Shown: positions 28,950 to 37,145 of the stretch, piece by piece | How positions within the stretch are numbered: position 1 is the first letter of the stretch | How the letters are laid out: each line of letters opens with the position of its first letter | Source of the DNA: Methanocellales archaeon | GTDB taxonomy: Archaea > Halobacteriota > UBA148 | DNA length: 41,141 bases | Direction of reading: 5' to 3' | Assembly (NCBI GenBank): GCA_028715545.1 | Contig: JAQURP010000007.1 | Location: 1-41,141, forward strand | Program-made: the position numbers and the translations under genes | Notes under the pieces: generated by a model | Databases searched by the model: none | The model's input: only the letters and a program-made list of their open reading frames with translations | Told to the model about the DNA's origin: nothing

Positions 28950-29026
28950 GCTATTCCAACCATTGGTTTACAATATGTCCCTCTTACTTAAGAAAGTTTT
29001 TAAGTCATGCTTATATATTCTCATCC

Positions 29027-29461
29027 ATGACAAAAGCGGAAATCGGCACCAATGTAAAGGATATAATGACAAGGGATGTCGTGACCGTCAAGGAAAATGA
29101 TACTCTACAGGATTTGCTGGGGTTGTTCAAGAAATACCACTATCATAGCTATCCGGTCGTCACACTCGAAAGAGAGTTGGTGGGAGTGGTCAACGAGGAT
29201 ATAGTCTTGCAGTGTCTTTTGATAGGAAGTATACCATCAGCGATGTTCGGTCGGTCAGTAACTATGTTTCTGGGCGAAGATGCTAAAGGGATCATGGACC
29301 CTCACCCCATAACGATCTCTCCAAATGCAAGCCTAGAGGAGGCTGCTACTTTAATGATAAAAAACTCCATCAATAGGATGTGGGTTGTCGTTGAAAAAAA
29401 ACTCATAGGTATTCTATCAAAGAGGGACATCATCAATGAGATTTATAGGGAAAGGTATTGA
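29027..29461 (+). CDS. CBS domain-pair protein
   Basis: VKDIMTRDVVTVKENDTLQDLLGLFKKYHYHSYPVV and MDPHPITISPNASLEEAATLMIKNSINRMWVVVEKKLIGILSKRDII. Confidence 0.93.
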   Translation: MTKAEIGTNVKDIMTRDVVTVKENDTLQDLLGLFKKYHYHSYPVVTLERELVGVVNEDIVLQCLLIGSIPSAMFGRSVTMFLGEDAKGIMDPHPITISPNASLEEAATLMIKNSINRMWVVVEKKLIGILSKRDIINEIYRERY

Positions 29462-29463
29462 GA

Positions 29464-30627
29464 ATGCACATACTTCTTCAGGTCGTTTTAATCTTATTGT
29501 TGGCAAAGGCGTTTGGAGAATTATTTGAGCGAGTTGGCTTTCCAAGTATCTTAGGTGAAATATCTGCTGGCATCTTCCTTGGAACGATGTTTTCCCTCAA
29601 TCCAGATAATGAGATATTGAAGTTCTTAGCAGAACTTGGCGTAATTCTTCTATTGTTTACGACAGGATATAAAGAGGTAAATCTGCGTGAATTAAAAGGC
29701 ATATTCAAGCAATCTTTCCCTCCGACGATATTTGCTGTTATAATCCCTTTCATCTTTGGTATTCTTCTGGGTAATGTGTTCAATTTTACGTTTTTGGAAT
29801 CCCTATTCATAGGTGTTGCATTGTGCCCAACTTCCATAGGTGCCTCAGTTAGGGTATTGATAGATCTTAAGTACCTGTCAACCAAAGTTGGCTCAACCAT
29901 TTTATCGGCAGCCATATTAGATGATGTCATAGCTATATTCACTTTGGCAGTGCTCATGCAAATAGCCTTATATTCCAAGATATCAGTTGGTCAAATTTTG
30001 ACCATGGGGGGCAAATTAGTTACCTTCATACTCATAATGATCATCTTTGGGCTCCATATACTTCCAAAGCTCTTTGAATACATACATAAAATGCATGTGG
30101 ATGAAGCGGTATTTACTGGCGTGATTGTGGTGGCATTGTTTTCTGCCTTTTTAGCAGATGAATTAGGTCTAAGTGCCATTATAGGGGCTTTTCTTGGGGG
30201 TCTGCTACTCTCCACCCTCCCGTTTGCCAAGATCAAAGATGTGCAAAACAAGGTCAACGGTGTTTCATATGGTATATTTGTCCCAATTTTCTTCGTTTTA
30301 ATCGGTTTGTCCGTTGATCTGAGTGCACTGATCACCGCAGGCTTATTCGCTGCTATTCTCATAATCCTCGCATTATCAGGAAAAGTGATCGGTGGCTTCA
30401 TAGGATCAAAGCTTGTTGGTTTTGATTCCTACGACAGCTTGATTTTTGGCGTTGGTATGATGCCGAGAGCTGAAGTTGGAATAGTCATCGTCAGCGTAGG
30501 TAAAACTATGGGAATCATCGGGTCCGAGGTTTTTTCAGCAATGGTATTGATGGTTGCAATATCAATTCTGGTCACCCCTATCGCTTTGAAATATGTAATT
30601 GGACTGACAAAGAGGTCGGCATCGTAG
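29464..30627 (+). CDS. Cation:proton antiporter, CPA2 family
   Basis: FGELFERVGFPSILGEISAGIFLG, ILDDVIAIFTLAVLM (DD motif), about 12 TMs, GMMPRAEVGIVI. ATG preferred over the track TTG at 29458. Confidence 0.93.
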   Translation: MHILLQVVLILLLAKAFGELFERVGFPSILGEISAGIFLGTMFSLNPDNEILKFLAELGVILLLFTTGYKEVNLRELKGIFKQSFPPTIFAVIIPFIFGILLGNVFNFTFLESLFIGVALCPTSIGASVRVLIDLKYLSTKVGSTILSAAILDDVIAIFTLAVLMQIALYSKISVGQILTMGGKLVTFILIMIIFGLHILPKLFEYIHKMHVDEAVFTGVIVVALFSAFLADELGLSAIIGAFLGGLLLSTLPFAKIKDVQNKVNGVSYGIFVPIFFVLIGLSVDLSALITAGLFAAILIILALSGKVIGGFIGSKLVGFDSYDSLIFGVGMMPRAEVGIVIVSVGKTMGIIGSEVFSAMVLMVAISILVTPIALKYVIGLTKRSAS

Positions 30628-30635
30628 GTGACCAG

Positions 30636-31442
30636 ATGAACATCACCATTGTCTCCTCCTTGAAAGATCCAGCTAGCGTAAATATTCGAAACAAGCTGTT
30701 AGAATCCGCAAGATGGAAATCACTCGATAAAGGATATGAATATAAGGGTTTCAGGCTTATCGAAATAGATGCATCGCATCTTTATCAAGATGGAATTGAC
30801 GGAAAAATGGAAGATGAAGGTATCCAGTCAGATTTGATCATTTTTGTCTCCAGACACGAGGGCAAGGACAAACGTTCTATGTTGACAGTACATTTCACAG
30901 GAAACATTTCTGATGCTAAATTCGGGGGACAAACAAGAGAATTAGCTGTAGCTGCCCCTCTTGCTGCTAGAGCTCTGTTACTATCATTAAAATCTTACCA
31001 CGATGAGGTGACAATGGAAGCAACGCATCACGGTCCCTCTTCTTTGCATACACCTTCGTTGTATGTCGAAATCGGAAGCACAAAAAATCAGTGGTACCTT
31101 GAAGCTCCAGCAAGGACTATAGCAAATGCCATCTTGACATTAAAAGTTACCTCTGGCAGAGTAGCAATCGGTCTTGGCGGCTCTCATTATGCACGTAGGC
31201 TGACGAAATTGATCTTTGATTCTGATATCGCATTTGGGCATATATTTCCTGATTATGCTCTTTACCAGGTGGACGAATTCATGCTCCAACAAGCATTTGA
31301 GAAGTCCGGTACGAGTCTTGCATACTTCGATCCTAGAACAAGTGCTCAGCAACGTGATCGCTTGTGTCATCTCATACAAAAACTTGGATGTACGGCACTT
31401 CAAGAAGGTGATATCAGAGCGAATTCTCACAAAAACATATAA
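30636..31442 (+). CDS. dtdA: D-aminoacyl-tRNA deacylase, archaeal DtdA/GEK1 type
   Basis: TVHFTGNISDAKFGGQTRELAVAAPLAARALL, EATHHGPSSLHTPSLYVEIGSTKNQW, VAIGLGGSHYARRLT. Confidence 0.93.
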   Translation: MNITIVSSLKDPASVNIRNKLLESARWKSLDKGYEYKGFRLIEIDASHLYQDGIDGKMEDEGIQSDLIIFVSRHEGKDKRSMLTVHFTGNISDAKFGGQTRELAVAAPLAARALLLSLKSYHDEVTMEATHHGPSSLHTPSLYVEIGSTKNQWYLEAPARTIANAILTLKVTSGRVAIGLGGSHYARRLTKLIFDSDIAFGHIFPDYALYQVDEFMLQQAFEKSGTSLAYFDPRTSAQQRDRLCHLIQKLGCTALQEGDIRANSHKNI

Positions 31443-31446
31443 ATCC
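31435..31446 (+). promoter_or_regulatory. Candidate TATA element for ftsZ
   Basis: acatataaatcc ~40 nt before the preferred ATG (31480), with a Shine-Dalgarno sequence GGGAGGG at 31465-31471 between them. Confidence 0.45.
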
Positions 31447-31479
31447 TTGTAAGCTATGAGTTATGGGAGGGAAATTAAA

Positions 31480-32574
31480 ATGAAGTCTATAACAGAGGAG
31501 GCGATTACAGGGTCTGAAGCGAAAAATCAAGTTAAGCGCAATCCTCAGACCAATGAGGAGCTTGAGAAAGTTTTGAAAGGGCTTAAGACCAATATCGTTG
31601 TCATCGGATGCGGTGGTGCAGGATCGAATACAATCCAACGAATGGTTGATGCGGGAATCGAGGGATCAGAATTAATTGCATTGAACACAGATGCCCAACA
31701 TTTACTTAATATCGTTGCTGATAAAAAAATCTTGATAGGGCGCAAGAGGAACAGGGGACTTGGCGCCGGTAGCATTCCGCAAATAGGCGAGGAAGCTGCG
31801 AGGGAAAGCGAAGACGAGATTCGAGCATGTTTAGACGGTGCAGACGTGGTATTCGTCACATGCGGTCTTGGTGGCGGTACTGGTACTGGCGCATCACCCG
31901 TCGTAGCTGAAGCGGCTAAGGACGCCGATGCACTAACGATTGTGATTGTTACACTTCCATTTGCGGTGGAGGGCGTGGTTAGGAGGACAAACGCTGAAGC
32001 AGGCTTGGATCGTTTGAGGGATGTTGCCGATACAGTGATAGTTGTGCCAAACGATAAATTACTGGAGGTAGTGCCAAGATTGCCCTTACAAGCTGCATTT
32101 AAAGTAGCTGATGAGGTGCTTATGCGGGCAGTCAAGGGTATCACGGAACTGATCACTAAACCTGGTATAGTTAACCTTGACTTTGCAGACGTTCGAACGG
32201 TTATGGAGAACGGTGGTGTGGCGATGATCGGCTTAGGAGAAGCAGATGGTGAAGATAGGGCAATAGAGTCTGTAAAGAAAGCATTGAAATCTCCGCTATT
32301 AGACATCGATGTCTCTGGTGCAACTGCAGCGTTGGTAAACGTAACAGGTGGGCCGGATATGACCGTTGCAGAGGCAGAGGGTGCGTTAGAAGAGGTTTAT
32401 CGACGCGTTGATCCAAATGCAAGATTGATTTGGGGGGCACAAGTAGACCCAGAGCTGGAGCGTACCGTTAGGACCATGCTTATCATCACTGGAGTAAAGT
32501 CTCCTCAAATCTATGGAAAACCAGATAGGACCGTAGGGACTACACATAAGTTTGGTATCGACTTCTTAGGGTGA
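31480..32574 (+). CDS. ftsZ: Cell division protein FtsZ
   Basis: [54 protein letters not shown]. Start placed at ATG 31480 behind a strong SD. Confidence 0.96.
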   Translation: MKSITEEAITGSEAKNQVKRNPQTNEELEKVLKGLKTNIVVIGCGGAGSNTIQRMVDAGIEGSELIALNTDAQHLLNIVADKKILIGRKRNRGLGAGSIPQIGEEAARESEDEIRACLDGADVVFVTCGLGGGTGTGASPVVAEAAKDADALTIVIVTLPFAVEGVVRRTNAEAGLDRLRDVADTVIVVPNDKLLEVVPRLPLQAAFKVADEVLMRAVKGITELITKPGIVNLDFADVRTVMENGGVAMIGLGEADGEDRAIESVKKALKSPLLDIDVSGATAALVNVTGGPDMTVAEAEGALEEVYRRVDPNARLIWGAQVDPELERTVRTMLIITGVKSPQIYGKPDRTVGTTHKFGIDFLG

Positions 32575-32581
32575 ATAAATA

Positions 32582-32764
32582 TTGGATAAGTCAAATAAAC
32601 TCAGTGAGTACGCACGAATTCTCAAGTTAACGAGAAGACCAAGTAGGGAAGAGTTTGCTATGATTGCAAAAATTGCTGGTGCAGGTATCTTACTTATAGG
32701 TTTAATAAGTTTTTTGATTTATCTTGTCATGACTAGTATACCGCAGTTAATCATCGGTAAATAA
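32582..32764 (+). CDS. secE: Protein translocase SecE/Sec61 gamma subunit
   Basis: 60 aa, EYARILKLTRRPSREEFAMIAKIAGAGILLIGLISFLIYLVM; conserved position between ftsZ and spt5. Confidence 0.92.
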   Translation: MDKSNKLSEYARILKLTRRPSREEFAMIAKIAGAGILLIGLISFLIYLVMTSIPQLIIGK

Positions 32765-32776
32765 GGGGGATATCTA

Positions 32777-33238
32777 TTGTCAGATGAAATATCCATATAT
32801 GTGCTAAAAACTACTGCAAATCAAGAAAGACCAGTTGCGAACCTGATCGAGCAAGCTGTCAAAAAAGAAGGCTATGATATCAGGGCGATTTTAGTTCCAG
32901 ATGAGCTGAAAGGCTATGTATTGGTTGAATCATCAGCTCCTGAGATAGTGGATCAGGTGATTAAAGGCATTCCACACGCCAAGGGAATGGTTAAGGGCAG
33001 CACCACATTGGCAGAAGTAGAACATTTTTTGACGCCTAAGCCAACTGTTACTGGTATCTCTGAGGGTAGCATCATCGAGTTGATTGCAGGGCCTTTTAAA
33101 GGTGAAAAAGCCCGGGTTAAGCGAGTGGACGCGGCTAGAGAAGAGATCACCCTTGAGTTGTTTGAAGCGATGGTTCCTATTCCAGTTACTGTAAGAGGAG
33201 ACCATGTGCGAGTTTTAAGCAAGGAAGAGGAGGAATAA
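32777..33238 (+). CDS. spt5: Transcription elongation factor Spt5 (NusG-like)
   Basis: NGN domain followed by KOW ([20 protein letters not shown]); TTG start with GGGGGAT upstream. Confidence 0.95.
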   Translation: MSDEISIYVLKTTANQERPVANLIEQAVKKEGYDIRAILVPDELKGYVLVESSAPEIVDQVIKGIPHAKGMVKGSTTLAEVEHFLTPKPTVTGISEGSIIELIAGPFKGEKARVKRVDAAREEITLELFEAMVPIPVTVRGDHVRVLSKEEEE

Positions 33239-33239
33239 A

Positions 33240-33716
33240 ATGGTAGAAATCATAGAAGTTCTAGTTCCAGGAGGAAATGCTAATCCAGGCCCTCCACTAG
33301 GACCGTCATTAGGTCCGCTTGGGATAAATATCAAACAAGTGGTAGATGCGATCAACGAAAAAACGAAGGAATTTAATGGAATGCAAGTTCCCGTTAAGTT
33401 AACCGTAGATGCTAAAAAGAACGTGTCCATAGAAGTGGGAACACCACCCACGTCGACTTTAATCATGCAAGAACTTGCCATCCAGAAAGGATCTGGCACG
33501 CCGGGAACAGATTTTGTGGGTGACCTATCTTTAGAGAAGGTTATGCGCATTGCTAAAATGAAACAAGGTTCTATGCTTTCGCTTACCGTAAAAAATACCG
33601 TTAAGGAAGCACTTGGAACGTGTCTGTCGATGGGAGTCACTGTGGGGGGCAAAAAAGCCAAAGAAGTAATCCGGGATATTGACCAAGGAAAGTATGATGA
33701 CCTTTTCGTAGATTAA
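33240..33716 (+). CDS. rpl11: Ribosomal protein uL11
   Basis: [56 protein letters not shown]. Confidence 0.98.
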   Translation: MVEIIEVLVPGGNANPGPPLGPSLGPLGINIKQVVDAINEKTKEFNGMQVPVKLTVDAKKNVSIEVGTPPTSTLIMQELAIQKGSGTPGTDFVGDLSLEKVMRIAKMKQGSMLSLTVKNTVKEALGTCLSMGVTVGGKKAKEVIRDIDQGKYDDLFVD

Positions 33717-33923
33717 AGATTTTGTGATTGCCAGAAGAATTTTGAATCCCTTATCGTTTCTTCCTTCCTCGATCTTTAATAAGGAGTTCTACAAAAACCA
33801 TCAGAATAGCATTTTATGTCAACGTGGATCAGAAAGAACAGAAATAACAACGTTTTTGAGATGTTACTGGGACTATTCACCGATAGATTAAAGTATAGGT
33901 TGCGATAACTTTGAAATCCAACA

Positions 33924-33960
33924 CCGTAGTAGACCTATCGGTCGCATACACTACGGAGGG
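33924..33960 (+). promoter_or_regulatory. Candidate ribosomal protein L1 autoregulatory hairpin in the rpl1 leader
   Basis: CCGTAGT-a-GACC-tatc-GGTC-gcatac-ACTACGG: two helices around an asymmetric 1/6-nt internal loop; 3' strand runs into the GGAGGG SD; rpl1 ATG at 33966. Confidence 0.55.
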
Positions 33961-33965
33961 ATGAA

Positions 33966-34601
33966 ATGGCACAGAGAGACATATTAAAGGCTGTTCAAAA
34001 AGCCCTAGAGAGACCAGTAAAAAGAAATTTTACCGAGAGCATCGATCTGGCAATTAATTTGCGAAACATAGACATGAGTCAGCCTCAAAACAGGATTGAG
34101 GAGGAAATTGTTCTGCCAAATGGTTTGGGCAAGCCAGTGAAGATTGCGGTTTTTGCATCTGGTGAACTTGCAATGAATGCAAAAAACGCAGGTGCAGATT
34201 TAGTAATCTCCCCAGAGCAAATCGATGTGCTTAGGGCGAACAAAAAGCAGGCCAAGACCCTTGCCAATGAGCATGACTTCTTTATTGCAGAAGCGTCTTT
34301 GATGCCATCCATTGGTAAAAGCCTGGGTCCAGTGCTTGGCCCTAGGGGGAATATGCCAAGTCCAATCTCGCCAGGGTCTGATGTCACTAAACCCATAGAA
34401 CGATTGCGAAAGACCGTTAAGATAAGATCCAAAGATAAAATGACATTCCATACGATTATTGGATGTGAGAGCATGGCTCCTGAGGATATTGCAGAGAACA
34501 TCGAAACGATCATTAAAAGGCTTGAGACAAAGATAGACAAACAAAAAATTCGTTCGATATATATGAAAACTACGATGGGGCCTTCTGTAAGGGTGCTTTG
34601 A
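33966..34601 (+). CDS. rpl1: Ribosomal protein uL1
   Basis: SIGKSLGPVLGPRGNMPSPISPGSDV, characteristic uL1 signature. Confidence 0.98.
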   Translation: MAQRDILKAVQKALERPVKRNFTESIDLAINLRNIDMSQPQNRIEEEIVLPNGLGKPVKIAVFASGELAMNAKNAGADLVISPEQIDVLRANKKQAKTLANEHDFFIAEASLMPSIGKSLGPVLGPRGNMPSPISPGSDVTKPIERLRKTVKIRSKDKMTFHTIIGCESMAPEDIAENIETIIKRLETKIDKQKIRSIYMKTTMGPSVRVL

Positions 34602-35435
34602 ATGAAAGAATGGAAGAAAGACGAAATCGAGAACATCAAGCAAAACATACAAGCCCACTCTATGGTAGGAATAGTTGGTATGAGGGGTATGCCAGCCAAA
34701 CAATTGCAATCCATGAGGAGGGATTTACGTGGAAAAGCAATCCTGAAAATGTCAAGAAATACGCTCATCAAACGCGCTCTGGAAGAGTCTGATACACAAC
34801 TACATCCTATGGGTAATTTCATTGAAGATCAGACGGCACTCATTTTTTCTGAGGTATGTCCCTTCAAATTATATAGGCTGATCGAAAAGAGTAAGTTACC
34901 ATCGCTGGCAAAGCCTGGGGATCTTCCCCCCAGAGATGTCCTAATTGAGAAGGGTCCCACCTCTTTTAAACCGGGTCCTATCGTGGGTGAGCTGCAAAAC
35001 GCCGGCATATCCGCTGCTATTGAGGGCGGTAAGGTGGTAATTAGGGAGACAAAAGTTGTAGCTAAAAAAGGTGAGCCTATATCCCCCAAACTAGCGGAAA
35101 TGCTCAGACGATTGGAGATACATCCTATGGAAGTTGGTTTGGATCTACGTGCCGCCTATGAGAATGGCATTATCTATGAAGCTCTTGCAATTGATGAGCT
35201 CAAATACTTTTCAGATTTCACGTCAGCAGTACGAAATGCTTTTAATCTAGCAATCAGCATGGGGTATCCAAACAAGGAGACTATTCATGCGTTGCTATCG
35301 AAAGCATGTACTGGTGCGAGAAATCTTGCTATAAAAGCAACGATCTTTGAACCAGACGTTATGGAAAGTATTATCTATAAAGCGTACGCACAAGTGACTT
35401 CGTTATCTAAGTTGATAGAAAAGAAAGGTGTTTGA
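34602..35435 (+). CDS. rplP0: Ribosomal protein uL10 (P0), short C-terminus
   Basis: [70 protein letters not shown]; directly abuts rpl1 and overlaps or abuts rpl12. Confidence 0.96.
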   Translation: MKEWKKDEIENIKQNIQAHSMVGIVGMRGMPAKQLQSMRRDLRGKAILKMSRNTLIKRALEESDTQLHPMGNFIEDQTALIFSEVCPFKLYRLIEKSKLPSLAKPGDLPPRDVLIEKGPTSFKPGPIVGELQNAGISAAIEGGKVVIRETKVVAKKGEPISPKLAEMLRRLEIHPMEVGLDLRAAYENGIIYEALAIDELKYFSDFTSAVRNAFNLAISMGYPNKETIHALLSKACTGARNLAIKATIFEPDVMESIIYKAYAQVTSLSKLIEKKGV

Positions 35436-35436
35436 T

Positions 35437-35745
35437 ATGGAATATGTATATGCTGCCCTATTGTTGCATAATTCTGGGAAAAATATCATAGAAAAAGACA
35501 TAACTGCCGTGCTAAAAGCAGCTGGAATCGATGCTGATCCTTCGCGGGTAAAAGCTCTTATAGCTGCACTCGAGGGAGTTAATATCGGGGAGGCAATCTC
35601 CCAAGCAGCTTTCACGCCTGTGCAAGCTCCAGCGGCGACTACACATGCAGAAGCCGCACCAGTAGCAGGGGAAAAGAAAGAGGAAAAGAAAAAGGAAGAG
35701 GCAGAAGAGAGCGGAATGGAAGGTCTTAGTGCCTTGTTCGGCTAA
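35437..35745 (+). CDS. rpl12: Ribosomal protein P1/L12 (archaeal)
   Basis: [31 protein letters not shown]; acidic tail ending [12 protein letters not shown] 35437 preferred over the track GTG 35428. Confidence 0.97.
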   Translation: MEYVYAALLLHNSGKNIIEKDITAVLKAAGIDADPSRVKALIAALEGVNIGEAISQAAFTPVQAPAATTHAEAAPVAGEKKEEKKKEEAEESGMEGLSALFG

Positions 35746-35771
35746 AGATTTGCAAGGCTAAAGATTTGCAA
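35740..35771. repeat. Perfect 16-bp tandem duplication at the rpl12 / FAD-protein convergent junction
   Basis: GGCTAAAGATTTGCAA (35740-35755) repeated exactly at 35756-35771. Confidence 0.95.
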
Positions 35772-37068
35772 TCAAGTGCTCAGCCGCTATCAATCCAGTA
35801 GCTGCTGCGCTCACTATACTCCTGCTAACACCAGCTCCATCGCCTACTGTGTATAATCCCTTGATGGATGTCTTGAATCCCTCTTTTGTGATTATGCGCA
35901 TGGCAGAAAATTTGATCTCTGGTGCATAGAGTAATGTGGAATCGGATGCTACGCCTGGCACTACATGGTCGAGCATATTGAGACCCTCTAGTATGTCAGT
36001 CAATATTCTATAAGGCAATACAATAGAGACATCGCCTGGAGTAACCTCTTGCAGCGTTGGCGTAACATAGCTTCTTTTAATCCTATCCCATGTTGACCTT
36101 CTTCCCCTCTTTAGGTCGCCCAGCCTCTGTAGGAGCGGTTTTCCAACTCCTATCGTCGTCGCGAGCTGTGCTATCGAATATCCGTATGCTGTTGTATCTT
36201 CTACGGGCTCTGTCAGACCAATCCTTGCGAGAAAGGCAAAGTTCGTGTTATTTGATCTTTTATGCCTCATCGAATGTCCGTTGACGCCGACTGCATCTCC
36301 ATAGGGATCTTGTACCACAAAACCATACGGTGAGGTGCAGAAAGTCCTGACAAGGTCATCATGTGTCGGCACCCTCATTCTAAATTTTGGATCCCAGTTG
36401 ATCTCTATTATGTCTTCATAGATCTTGGATGGCACTTCTACACGTACACCTATATCTATGGGCATATGTTTGAGGGGAATCCCATGCTTTTTCATCACAT
36501 AACTAAGCCAAGGTGAACCTGCCCTTCCCGGAGCTAAGATAACATAGTTGGATCTGATCTTCTCCTTTTCAGTCAAGACACCTTCTACACCCTCATCTGA
36601 GATTAGAACATCTTCGACGTTAGTTTTCAAAAGAAATCTTACTCCGCCCCTCTCCAATTCTCTTTTTATCGAGTTGATCAAAGCAGGTAATTTGTCTGAT
36701 CCTATGTGTCTTTGCTTGATGGGGAGGAATTCAATGCCAGAGGAGGCCGCACTTCGAAGTAACTCCTCAGCGGAAGAACTCTTACCCTCTGGTGCGCCAT
36801 GCTTTACGAACGTCTCATCTACGCGATCGATCAGTTCATAGGCTTTTTCTTCGTTAACAAATTCTGTCAGATCTCCACCTATTTTTGGATGAAGGTTTAG
36901 CTTACCATCTGATATGCCACCGGCACCTCCGACTCCTTGGACCCCATTAAAACGCTCCTCTATATTTTTCCCCCTATCTATAACAAGAACTTCTGCTTTA
37001 TCCATTAGCTCTAGGGCTGCGAACAATCCAGCAGGACCTGCACCGACAATGATTACCTTTTTCATCAT
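35758..37068 (-). CDS. NAD(P)/FAD-dependent oxidoreductase
   Basis: KVIIVGAGPAGLFAALELMDKAEVLVIDRG FAD motif; GGAGGISDGKLNLHPKIGG; C-terminal GLYTVGDGAGVSRSIVSAAATGLIAAEHL. Confidence 0.9.
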   Translation of the reverse strand: MMKKVIIVGAGPAGLFAALELMDKAEVLVIDRGKNIEERFNGVQGVGGAGGISDGKLNLHPKIGGDLTEFVNEEKAYELIDRVDETFVKHGAPEGKSSSAEELLRSAASSGIEFLPIKQRHIGSDKLPALINSIKRELERGGVRFLLKTNVEDVLISDEGVEGVLTEKEKIRSNYVILAPGRAGSPWLSYVMKKHGIPLKHMPIDIGVRVEVPSKIYEDIIEINWDPKFRMRVPTHDDLVRTFCTSPYGFVVQDPYGDAVGVNGHSMRHKRSNNTNFAFLARIGLTEPVEDTTAYGYSIAQLATTIGVGKPLLQRLGDLKRGRRSTWDRIKRSYVTPTLQEVTPGDVSIVLPYRILTDILEGLNMLDHVVPGVASDSTLLYAPEIKFSAMRIITKEGFKTSIKGLYTVGDGAGVSRSIVSAAATGLIAAEHLIANL

Positions 37069-37145
37069 CTAATTAATTGTATCACATCGTAGGACAAATA
37101 CTTTTTTGACTATGAATGCATATTGTCCTCTGGTGTGAGCGATAG

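Noticed and set aside
29009-29018. cttatatatt as a TATA box for the CBS gene
   Set aside because: Only ~10 nt from the ATG, which would place the TSS inside the coding sequence; not assigned.
29478-29978. 166-aa minus-strand ORF opposite the antiporter
   Set aside because: Basic, low-similarity antisense product; the plus-strand antiporter is unambiguous.
31545-32306. 253-aa minus-strand ORF opposite ftsZ
   Set aside because: Ser/Thr/Pro-rich antisense shadow of a clearly conserved gene; no family resemblance.
33215-33661. 148-aa minus-strand ORF opposite rpl11
   Set aside because: Antisense shadow of a highly conserved gene.
34085-34822. 245-aa minus-strand ORF opposite rpl1/rplP0
   Set aside because: Spans two conserved ribosomal genes antisense; shadow ORF.
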